NCBI RefSeq assembly: GCF_006352065.1
Contig: NZ_CP040915.1
Coordinates: forward strand, 868,001 to 932,000
Reading direction: 5' to 3'
Length of the DNA stretch: 64,000 nt
From: Georgenia yuyongxinii
Lineage (GTDB): Bacteria > Actinomycetota > Actinomycetes > Actinomycetales > Actinomycetaceae
Positions 26,713-34,316 of the stretch are shown piece after piece. The translations under genes and the position numbers were made by a program. Numbering within the stretch: the first letter of the stretch is position 1; each line of letters starts with the position of its first letter. The notes under the pieces were generated by a model that was given only the letters and a program-made list of their open reading frames with translations, searched no databases and was not told where the DNA came from.

Positions 26713-28581
26713 TCAGTTGCTCCGGCTGCGGGTGATCTCGGTGATCTCGCGGAAGAAGCCGTTGGTGGCGAGCAGGTGGTCGGGGGCGTCGAAGTCCTCG
26801 ATCTGACCGTCGACGACGACCATCACCCGGTCGCAGAACGACAGGGTGGTGAGCCGGTGCGCGACGAGGAAGATGAGCATCTCGCCCTTGAGCTGGCCGA
26901 GCGACTCGTGCACCAGGGCCTCTGAGCGCACATCCAGGGCGCTCGTGGGCTCGTCGAGGATCAGCACCTCGGGCTGGTCGGCGAGCGCGCGGGCCAGGCA
27001 GATCCGCTGGCTCTGGCCGCCGGAAACGGCAGCCGCCCGCTGCCCCACGACTGTGTCGTAGCCGTCTGGCCAGGACATGATCTCGTCGTGAATCCGGGCT
27101 CGGCGCGCGGCCGCCTCGACGTCGGCGTCACTGAGGTGCGGCCGGTGGTAGCGGATGTTGTCGGCGACCGTGCCCCAGATGAGCTGCGGCGTCTGAGGGA
27201 CATAGGCGACTCTTCGCTGCCAGTCATCCCGGCGGAACTCCCGGACGTCGCGGCCGTTGACCTGCACGCTCCCGTGCGCGGGATCGCGCAGGCGTAGGAG
27301 CATCTGGACGAGCGAGGACTTCCCAGCGCCGGAGGGGCCGACAACGCCGATCGCCTCCCCCATGGCGACCGTGAAGGACACCCCGCGCAGCACCTCGCGC
27401 CCGCCGGGATAGGTGTAGCCCACGTCACGCAGCCCGAACCACTCGATGACCGGGAGCGGCTGCTCGCCGTCCTGACGCGGGTGCGACACGTAGTTCTCGA
27501 TGGCGTCCGCCAGCCGGTGCATGAACGGGATGCGCTCGTCGAGGTTCGTCATGGCGGTCTGGATCTGCTGGCCGTAGGTGAGGGCTCGAACAAGGATGAG
27601 GACGACCCCGCCGAGCGTGGCGATCCGCTCCGTGCCCATCAGGGAGACCACGGCAAGCGCGACCACCAGCATGAGCAGGGCGATGCTCTGGTAGAGAGTC
27701 GGCACAGCGCTGGAGAGGAACCGCGTGCGCAGCATCGGCTGCCGCACGGCGTCGATGAGCGTGTAGAACCCGTCACGGTACGTGCGAGTGGCACCGAACA
27801 CCTCCGTCTCCTCAGCCATGAGGACGACCTCCTGCACGGCCTTGGAGTACTCGATGTTCTCGGCGCTCAACTTGGAGGCCTGCCGGCGCAGCCGGCCGGC
27901 CAAGGGGCGCAGCCCCAGGAACAGCCCGACCGACGCCACGGTCAGGACGACTGCGGCCGGCAGGTTCAGCGCGAACGCGGAGACGAGCAGGGAGAAGAAG
28001 ACGAGCAACACGGACAGGCCGTTGCCGAGGCTGATTATCGCCTGGCTCGAACTGTTGATGTGCGTGCTCATGAGTGACTGGAACTGGCCGTCCCGCTCCG
28101 CGGCCTTGACCGGCCAAGCGGATACGGTGAACGCGTCGAAAAGCCGGCGCCTCAGGCTGGCCACCGCCCGCGCGCTCATGCTTGCCGGAAGGTAGGCGAG
28201 CAACAGTTGCAGCGCACCGCGGGTCACCGCCAGGGCGGCCGCGGCGCCGAGCATGACGCCGCCGCTGGCGTGCAGCGAGACCGGGCCGACGTGGACGGCG
28301 ACCTCGGTCTGTCCCTGGGACAGTGCCCCGGCGATCGCAGCCACCAGACCGAGCAGTGCGGCCTCCGCGAAGCCGGCGATGACCGAGCCGATCACCAGCA
28401 GCAGCATCTGGGTCGGTGAGGTCCGGAAGAACGGGGACAGGCGCCGCCACGCCGCGGTCGCGCGGCGGAGCACCGTGACCGGGTTGGTGCGTGGCCGCGG
28501 CTGACGGGCTGGCGGGGCGACTGTCACACGGACGTCCTGAGGTCGTCTGGGCGGGGCATGGGGCTTGGGGGGTAGTTTCAC
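26713..28581 (-). CDS. ABC exporter, fused permease and ATPase (MsbA/PglK-like)
   Basis: A 622-residue half-transporter that would act as a dimer. Six membrane helices lie in about residues 45-320, followed by a complete nucleotide-binding domain: Walker A GPSGAGKSS (Lys421), Q-loop PQTPQ, signature VSGGQSQR, Walker B VLILDEPTSALD and H-loop VAHRL. The organisation resembles exporters of lipid-linked glycans (PglK type) or of peptides and lipids. The GTG at 28581 was chosen because GGAGGGA lies 9 nt upstream; an earlier in-frame GTG (28635) lacks such a site. It is divergent from the four-domain kinase-like gene across 135 bp. Export of a lipid-linked or modified glycan is inferred from position. 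Confidence 0.85.
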   Translation of the reverse strand: MKLPPKPHAPPRRPQDVRVTVAPPARQPRPRTNPVTVLRRATAAWRRLSPFFRTSPTQMLLLVIGSVIAGFAEAALLGLVAAIAGALSQGQTEVAVHVGPVSLHASGGVMLGAAAALAVTRGALQLLLAYLPASMSARAVASLRRRLFDAFTVSAWPVKAAERDGQFQSLMSTHINSSSQAIISLGNGLSVLLVFFSLLVSAFALNLPAAVVLTVASVGLFLGLRPLAGRLRRQASKLSAENIEYSKAVQEVVLMAEETEVFGATRTYRDGFYTLIDAVRQPMLRTRFLSSAVPTLYQSIALLMLVVALAVVSLMGTERIATLGGVVLILVRALTYGQQIQTAMTNLDERIPFMHRLADAIENYVSHPRQDGEQPLPVIEWFGLRDVGYTYPGGREVLRGVSFTVAMGEAIGVVGPSGAGKSSLVQMLLRLRDPAHGSVQVNGRDVREFRRDDWQRRVAYVPQTPQLIWGTVADNIRYHRPHLSDADVEAAARRARIHDEIMSWPDGYDTVVGQRAAAVSGGQSQRICLARALADQPEVLILDEPTSALDVRSEALVHESLGQLKGEMLIFLVAHRLTTLSFCDRVMVVVDGQIEDFDAPDHLLATNGFFREITEITRSRSN

Positions 28582-28702
28582 GCTAGTCCGTCCCTCCGGT
28601 GCCACGGGCGGGATCTGATGCGCAATTGACGGCACCGGGTGCCGATCTGCGTCGCGTTACGACATGTGGCCGCGTTCCGGCCCGGGTGCAGGCTGCGGAC
28701 CC

Positions 28703-28708
28703 TACAGT
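28703..28708 (+). promoter_or_regulatory. Candidate -10 box (TACAGT) for leaderless start at 28717
   Basis: A TAnnnT hexamer ends 8 nt before the ATG at 28717, and no Shine-Dalgarno sequence lies between them. The spacing fits a leaderless transcript. It sits in the 135 bp divergent gap shared with the ABC exporter. Confidence 0.42.
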
Positions 28709-28716
28709 CGGTCGCC

Positions 28717-30984
28717 ATGGAGCTCACGTCATTGCTCGACGGCGGTCGGGTGATCGAGGTCGGTGCGACCGGCCCGGAGGTTGGCCGAGTGCTCAGCGCA
28801 GCCGGCGCCCGCTACCTCGGGCTCGTGCCCACGCGTCGGCTTGTTGACGTGCGCAAGGCCGCTGGCGAGCTGGGGCAGCGGTTCCACCCGCTGCAGTCCG
28901 GCGAGGTGGTGATGCACAGCAGCACGGACATGCTCGTCCTGCGCGCAGGCTACAGCCGGCTCCTGTGGTGGCTGCGGGACCTGCGCGGTGTGCGATACGT
29001 GGCGGTCGAGCACGAGCCGGGATTCGGTTTGGAGCGGCGCGCGGCCGAGGCGCTGGGCCGGCTCGGGGGCCGCACCCGGCCGGTCGGGCGCTGCACCTGC
29101 GCCGGTCGCCGGTTCGACGTCATCGAGGTGCTTGCGCCGCAGCAGCCCCGCGTCAGGCACTACCTCTCGCCCGTCTGGGGGGTCGCCGGCCTCGGCCGCC
29201 GGCTGGAGGAGCGCGGGCTCAGCCACGTCGTCCTGCGGTGGTTCGAGGACCTGCCCCACCTCGACCCGGGTGAGGACCTCGACCTGCTCGTCGCCGATGC
29301 CGACCTGGCGGCGGTGCACGACTTGCTTGCGGAGGAGCCGGGCACGATTCCTGTCGACGTGTACAGCGAGACTGGCCGGCCGGGTGCCGATTTCCGGGGG
29401 GTGGCCTACTACCCGCCCGCGCTCGCCAGGCTCCTTCTCGATCGCGCGGAACGCCGCCCAGGCGGGTGGTGCGTGCCCGCCCCACGTGAACACTTCCTCT
29501 CGCTCGCCCACCACGCCGTCTACCACAAGGGCGAGCGCTCCGGGCTGACGTCCGCACTGTTCCCGGACCGATACCCCGACCCGGAACACGACTACGAGTC
29601 AGTCCTGGAGGCCCTGGCCCAGAATGTCGGCGCCGACGTGGCGCTCAATCTCGAGGCGGTCGACGAGCACCTGCACGAGCACGGGTGGCGGCCCCCGCCC
29701 GACGCCTTGCGCCGCCTCTCGGCGGCGAACGAGTGGGCCCGCAGACGCTTTCGACGCGCGGAGGGCGGGCCGCCGGAGCCGCCGGAGCCGGCGGTGTTCC
29801 TCGTCCGCGAGCGCACCGTCGACGTCCTTGCCATCGCGGAGGTGATCGGTGCCCTGGCGGTCTACGGCTTCGAGCCGCTCCGGGTGGTCGAGCTCGATCC
29901 CGCCGCGCGCGGGCGATGCGCCGAGCAGCTGCGCGGAGGTAACTGGGACCGCGGCCCGTTCCCGCGCTCCGGCGGCAGGCCGGCGGTCGCCGTCGTGGCG
30001 CTGCACTACGCGCCGCAGCCCACGGCCCCGTGGGTGCGTGAGCGCTACCCGCACCTGTCGAACGCGGACGTGCTGAAGGCCAAGCTGCGCGTGCGCGACC
30101 TCGTCGCTGCCCGCGTCCCCGAAGAGTCTGGGTTCAACCCCATGCACTCCTCCGACAACGAGGCCGAGGCCTGGGAGTACGTCGAGGTCGTGTTGCCGGC
30201 CGAGGTGGCCACATTGCGGGCGGAGGTTGAGCGCCGCCGGGCCGAGTTCCGCACGGATGTGCCGGTCGTCCGCGAGCTCAGCCGGGGGCGCCGGGCGAAG
30301 GTCGAGGTCGTGCGGCACGACCAGGGGGTCGCGGTGCGGAAGACGTTCGCCCCGTCGGCCCGCTCCCACCTCGCCCGCGAGCTGGCCGGGCTTGAGGAGC
30401 TCGCCCCGCACACCGACGTCCCCGAGGTGCTGGCCACCGGGGCGAACTGGCTCCTCACGCCCTTCTATGAGAACCGGCTGCGCTTGGGGGATCGTCCGGG
30501 TGGTCGTCTCGTCCCGTTGCGCGTGGCACGGGAGATGGTCGCCATGCTCCGCCGGATCCATGCGCTCGGGATCGACCTTGTTGACGTCAAGCCTCAGAAC
30601 TTCCTGCGCGAGCGGCGTGGGCTCCGGCTCGTCGACCTGGAGTTCCTCCACCGCTACGACGGCGCCGCGCCTCCGTTCGAGCGGATGTACGGGTTCGTCG
30701 GGGTACCGGAGGGGTTCGCTGGTGACGTGCCGCTGGCCGACGAGCTCACCTACGAGGCCCGCTGGCTGCCGTACACCGGGCTGACGCTCGACCAGCTCCT
30801 CCACGCACCTCGGTGGGCGCAGCATGGTTACCGCATGGTCTTCCGGGCTCGCCGCGTCCTGACCGGCTCGTGGACGCCGCTGCGGCGCGTGGGCGGACCC
30901 GTGCGACGCCGGTTGCGCGCGACCCTGCGCCGGTCCCGACGGGCGCTGCGGCGACGGGGGCTCATCGCGGTGGCTGAGCGATGA
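28717..30984 (+). CDS. Four-domain protein: methyltransferase-like, nucleotidyltransferase-like, NDK-like, kinase-like
   Basis: A 755-residue cytoplasmic protein of unusual build. Residues 1-140 look like a Rossmann/methyltransferase fold without a clear SAM motif. About 150-290 resemble the nucleotidyltransferase fold, with GEDLDLLV at 185-192 at the metal-site position. About 356-500 follow the layout of nucleoside-diphosphate kinase and contain NPMHSSD with His477 at the place of the NDK phospho-His. About 514-680 are protein-kinase-like: Lys542, catalytic loop Asp623-Val-Lys625-x-x-Asn628 and Asp640-Leu-Glu642 in place of DFG. A basic tail (705-755) follows. The ATG at 28717 has no Shine-Dalgarno but a -10-like TACAGT. 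I infer phosphoryl or nucleotidyl transfer to a glycan or its precursor; no named family is known to me. Confidence 0.72.
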   Translation: MELTSLLDGGRVIEVGATGPEVGRVLSAAGARYLGLVPTRRLVDVRKAAGELGQRFHPLQSGEVVMHSSTDMLVLRAGYSRLLWWLRDLRGVRYVAVEHEPGFGLERRAAEALGRLGGRTRPVGRCTCAGRRFDVIEVLAPQQPRVRHYLSPVWGVAGLGRRLEERGLSHVVLRWFEDLPHLDPGEDLDLLVADADLAAVHDLLAEEPGTIPVDVYSETGRPGADFRGVAYYPPALARLLLDRAERRPGGWCVPAPREHFLSLAHHAVYHKGERSGLTSALFPDRYPDPEHDYESVLEALAQNVGADVALNLEAVDEHLHEHGWRPPPDALRRLSAANEWARRRFRRAEGGPPEPPEPAVFLVRERTVDVLAIAEVIGALAVYGFEPLRVVELDPAARGRCAEQLRGGNWDRGPFPRSGGRPAVAVVALHYAPQPTAPWVRERYPHLSNADVLKAKLRVRDLVAARVPEESGFNPMHSSDNEAEAWEYVEVVLPAEVATLRAEVERRRAEFRTDVPVVRELSRGRRAKVEVVRHDQGVAVRKTFAPSARSHLARELAGLEELAPHTDVPEVLATGANWLLTPFYENRLRLGDRPGGRLVPLRVAREMVAMLRRIHALGIDLVDVKPQNFLRERRGLRLVDLEFLHRYDGAAPPFERMYGFVGVPEGFAGDVPLADELTYEARWLPYTGLTLDQLLHAPRWAQHGYRMVFRARRVLTGSWTPLRRVGGPVRRRLRATLRRSRRALRRRGLIAVAER

Positions 30985-31052
30985 GCGCGAGGATGGGCCG
31001 CGCCCCCGTGGCGGCCCTTCCAGAGAGTGGGAGCCGGGTCTCCTCAGAGGCG

Positions 31053-31922
31053 TCAAAGGTAGAGAACGCGGAAGCGGACGCTGCCCGACACCCGGCCGGC
31101 GGCAGCCGACGCCTGCTCGGTCCAGCGCCACCGGACCCGGGGAGACAGCAGCGCGACCGGGGCCTGCGCGGCCAGGCCGGCCCAGCGCACGAGCACCCCG
31201 ACGAGCCGGGGCCGGGGCATGCCGTGGCGGGCGTAGTCCCGGAACAGCCGGCCGCGCGAGATCCCAGTGCGGTAGGCCTTGCGGGCGACCGCCCGCAGCT
31301 CGTGTCGGTGCCGGTAGTGGACGACGGCGTCGGGCGCGTAGGCCAGCCGGAACCCCGCGAGCTGGAGTCGCCAGCAGAACTCCGTGTCAGGACCGCCGTA
31401 GTCGTACTCCGGCGCGAAGCCGCCGAGCGCCTCGAAGGCGTCGCGCCGCACGGCGAGGTTCGCCGTGATCGCCCGGGGAAGGAAACCGGCGACGACGGGC
31501 AGGTGATCGGGGTGGCGCGGAAGGTACGGCTGAGAGCCGGGGTTGAGCAGGTCGTTCTCAATCGCCCCCCCCGCGGCGTCCGCGTCGGTGTGTGTGAGGG
31601 CCCGCGTCATCGCGGCGAGCCAGCCCGGCGCGACCTGGTCGTCGGCGTCGCAGAACAGGAGCAGCTTCCCGAACGCGGCCGCCGCGCCGGCATTGCGGGC
31701 GGCGGAGGTGCCCGGCGTCGTGCAGGAGATCACGCGCAGCGATGGCAGCACCGCCGCGTAGGTGCGACACACCTCAACCGTGGCGTCGGTGGAGCCGTTG
31801 TCGACGACGACGACCTCCCAGCCGACGTCCGCGTCCTGCGCCGCCAGCGCATCGAGCTGCGTCGCGATGGTGGCCGCCGCGTCGAGGGCGGGCACGACCA
31901 CGCTCACTGCGGTTTCGGCCAT
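31053..31922 (-). CDS. Glycosyltransferase family 2
   Basis: A 289-residue GT-A enzyme. It starts with VSVVVPALDAAATIATQLDA, then EVVVVDNGSTDATVEV for nucleotide binding, the metal-binding LLFCDADDQVAPGW and the acceptor-side GGPDTEFCWRLQLAG. There is no membrane anchor, so it acts on the inner membrane face. The ATG at 31922 has no strong Shine-Dalgarno; a TATCCT box ends 6 nt upstream, suggesting leaderless expression. It converges with the four-domain protein gene (68 bp apart) and is divergent from the methyltransferase-kinase gene. Donor and acceptor are unknown. Confidence 0.88.
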   Translation of the reverse strand: MAETAVSVVVPALDAAATIATQLDALAAQDADVGWEVVVVDNGSTDATVEVCRTYAAVLPSLRVISCTTPGTSAARNAGAAAAFGKLLLFCDADDQVAPGWLAAMTRALTHTDADAAGGAIENDLLNPGSQPYLPRHPDHLPVVAGFLPRAITANLAVRRDAFEALGGFAPEYDYGGPDTEFCWRLQLAGFRLAYAPDAVVHYRHRHELRAVARKAYRTGISRGRLFRDYARHGMPRPRLVGVLVRWAGLAAQAPVALLSPRVRWRWTEQASAAAGRVSGSVRFRVLYL

Positions 31923-31928
31923 TCCCGG

Positions 31929-31934
31929 AGGATA
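31929..31934 (-). promoter_or_regulatory. Candidate -10 box (TATCCT) for leaderless start at 31922
   Basis: Read on the minus strand, TATCCT ends 6 nt before the ATG at 31922. Only a short GGGA precedes the ATG, so a leaderless mRNA is plausible. Confidence 0.4.
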
Positions 31935-32010
31935 GCGACGGTGGACGGCCAGGACGTGAGAATGGTTCGTCTCTACGCCGGTTACCCCTCCGGGGTGTCC
32001 CGGTTCCCCC

Positions 32011-32016
32011 TAGTCT
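32011..32016 (+). promoter_or_regulatory. Candidate -10 box (TAGTCT) for leaderless start at 32024
   Basis: TAGTCT ends 7 nt before the ATG at 32024 with no Shine-Dalgarno between. Together with the opposite box at 31929-31934 it makes a 101 bp divergent intergenic region with two apparently leaderless starts. Confidence 0.42.
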
Positions 32017-32023
32017 CGCGGAC

Positions 32024-33910
32024 ATGGGTGACCGAGAGCTTGCGCGCCGGCCCCTTTGCGCCTGCGGGGAGGAGGTCGTCCTCGCCCTGCCCGGTTCGGG
32101 CCTCGCCGCGCGTAACGCGTGCCCGGCATGCCGCGAGCCCTACTCGGTCGACGATCTAGGCATCTTGCGCCTGGCAGCGACCGACCGGTCGTGGCGCGAC
32201 CTGCCTCATCATGTCGTCGCCGCAGTCCTCGCCGCATCCACGGCGGAGGCGCTCGTCCAGGAGATGCTCGACGGCGAAGCGCCGTGGCCGAGCGCGCTGC
32301 GACGCCGGCTCATGCACCCCTCGGGCGGCGGAGCCGCCACGCTGGTGGCAATTCAGCCCGGCGCGCGGGTGCTCGACCTCACCGGGTGGCCCACTTTGCC
32401 CCGGGCGCTGCGTTCGTTCGGTGCCAACGTTGCCGTCGGAGACTGGGTCTATGCCCGGCTCCGCTTCGCGGCGCTGCTGCAGGACGGCACGCCCGACGCC
32501 GTCCACCTCTCCCCGGACGCCGCCCTCCCGTGGACAGCCGGCACCTTCGACGCCGTCTTCGTCGACGTTTCCGAGCTCGAGAGCGCGGCGGGCATCCGGG
32601 GGCGCGACCGGCTGCTCAGGGAGGTCCGGCGCGTGCTCCGTGCTGAGGGCGTTGCCGTCCTCGGCACCCGCAATGGGCTACGGCACCTCCTGGAGCGCCC
32701 CAGGGGGGCCGGGGTGGGTTTGGCCGAGCTCGTGCGATCCGTCGTCCGGCCGGCGCAGAAGGACGTGGTTCGCCGATGCGGGCTCGAGGTGACGCGCACG
32801 GTAGTGCCTATGCCGCGTCGCGTGGGATGGCGCGCTCTGGTGCCCGGCGAGCGCCTCGCCGACCACCTTCGCGAGTCGCTGACAGGCACCTCGACCCCGC
32901 GCGCTGCCGCGGCGCGGGGGGCGGCGCGCCTGCTCGTGCGTCTAGGCGGCGCCCGGTGGGTAGCCGCCGACCACTACCTGATCGCCCAGCATCGCGGCGC
33001 CGTCACACCGACGCTCACCCTCGCGGAGCTGGTGCTGGCCGACGAGACCGCCAGAGCCTCCACAGGGCGGCGGGCTGAGATCCACGCCCTCAGTGACGCC
33101 CGTGTGGCGGTGGCCGGAGAGCACCACTTCGTCAAGCTTCCGCTCACCGCCGAGCAGCAGGAGAAGCTCGCCGCCGAGGTCGCCAAGACCGAGGCCGCGC
33201 GGAGGACCGCCTTCGCGCCCTTCGTCCTCAGCGGGGCACGCGTGGAGCGCAGGCACGGGCTTGTCTATGCCGTGTACCCGCGAGTGCCTGTGGTGCACGA
33301 CCCGGCGCGCCAACACGCCGCCGTGGAGCTCGCGCTCGGCCGGCTGGGCGTCGGCGTCGCGGGGCCACTGAGCAGCACGGCCTTCTGGGGCCGGCTCGCG
33401 ACCGATCGAGGTGCACGCGACGCCGCGGAGATCGGCGCCGGTCGCCTGCGCACGCTCGTGCTCGACGCCTGGGCCGATCGCGTCGTTCCGGTGGGCGCGA
33501 GCCATGGTGACCTGCACAGCGGCAACGTGCTGCTCCGTGCCGACGGCCCGCCGCTGCTGGTCGACTGGAACCGGTTCGAGATCCGTAACCCCTTGTTGCT
33601 CGACGGTGTGTACGCCGTCGTGGAGGCGTGTCGCGACGCTTCTGGAGGAACCCTCGCCAGCGCTCTCGAAGCCTTCGTCGACGACGAGATCGGCGGTCCG
33701 CTCGCACGCCGCGCGCGCACCCTGCTCGGGGACCTTGCTCCCCTGGAGGCCGCTGTTGTCGTCCTCCTCGACCGTGCCATGTCCTACGGTCAGCCCCGGC
33801 GCCGCCATCGCCCTTGGACGTTGCCTCCGCTCCAGCTGGCCCGTGCGACGCTCGACCGCCGGATGATGACCGTGCCCGAAGATCGGGCGGGCGACCGCAG
33901 GGAGGCCTGA
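32024..33910 (+). CDS. Methyltransferase-kinase fusion with N-terminal zinc ribbon
   Basis: A 628-residue cytoplasmic protein. Cys12-x-Cys14 and Cys33-x2-Cys36 form a Trm112-like zinc ribbon. Residues about 110-250 resemble a class I SAM methyltransferase (VLDLTGWPTLPRALRSFG at the motif I position, later LLREVRRVLRAEGVAVLGTR), though the glycine-rich loop is degenerate. About 340-620 form an aminoglycoside-phosphotransferase/kinase-like domain with VKLPLT and the catalytic loop SHGDLHSGNVLL (His494, Asp496, Asn501) followed by LLVDWNRFE (the DFG-position Asp). The start is ATG 32024, apparently leaderless. The pairing of methyltransferase with kinase recalls WbdD-type polysaccharide chain terminators; this is inference from domain logic, not from close similarity. 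Confidence 0.78.
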   Translation: MGDRELARRPLCACGEEVVLALPGSGLAARNACPACREPYSVDDLGILRLAATDRSWRDLPHHVVAAVLAASTAEALVQEMLDGEAPWPSALRRRLMHPSGGGAATLVAIQPGARVLDLTGWPTLPRALRSFGANVAVGDWVYARLRFAALLQDGTPDAVHLSPDAALPWTAGTFDAVFVDVSELESAAGIRGRDRLLREVRRVLRAEGVAVLGTRNGLRHLLERPRGAGVGLAELVRSVVRPAQKDVVRRCGLEVTRTVVPMPRRVGWRALVPGERLADHLRESLTGTSTPRAAAARGAARLLVRLGGARWVAADHYLIAQHRGAVTPTLTLAELVLADETARASTGRRAEIHALSDARVAVAGEHHFVKLPLTAEQQEKLAAEVAKTEAARRTAFAPFVLSGARVERRHGLVYAVYPRVPVVHDPARQHAAVELALGRLGVGVAGPLSSTAFWGRLATDRGARDAAEIGAGRLRTLVLDAWADRVVPVGASHGDLHSGNVLLRADGPPLLVDWNRFEIRNPLLLDGVYAVVEACRDASGGTLASALEAFVDDEIGGPLARRARTLLGDLAPLEAAVVVLLDRAMSYGQPRRRHRPWTLPPLQLARATLDRRMMTVPEDRAGDRREA

Positions 33911-34316
33911 GGAACGCAGGTAGCACCGGGACGGCAGGTCGTGCGCGCCACAACCGAGGCGCATCAGCATCCCTCACTCACGCTGCGGCGGCGGTCGGTG
34001 CAGAAGCGCCGGCCTGGCGGCGCCCCACCAACTTGCCATGCGCCAAGCCGGTCGTGCGGGACAGAAGAGGCCACGCACGGTGACCGCGGTCGTCCTCACG
34101 GACCAGTCACCCCCTGATCGCCCCCGCCGTCACCCCCGGGCTCACGGCATTCACTCGCTCTTCATCATCGCGTTCACAAGCCACTCCTGACGACTTCGCT
34201 GTTGCCTAGAGCCAACGCAGGGCTCGGTCTTTCGTCGAGCGTTTCGACCCTGCGCCGGGTGCTCAGCAGGCAGCGCCGAATGCACCTCGCCAGCGGCGGC
34301 CGAAGGAGGAGGACGG
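33911..34316. other. 406 bp intergenic region without a recognised gene
   Basis: It separates the methyltransferase-kinase gene from the LamG protein gene. No ORF with a credible start and codon pattern, tRNA or clear hairpin was found. Only the strong AAGGAGGAGG Shine-Dalgarno at 34303-34312 is assignable. A promoter for the LamG gene is expected here. Confidence 0.5.

Noticed and set aside
28626-28631. TTGACG as a -35 box for the four-domain gene
   Set aside because: No -10 element lies 16-18 bp downstream; TACAGT is 71 bp further on and better explains the start as leaderless.
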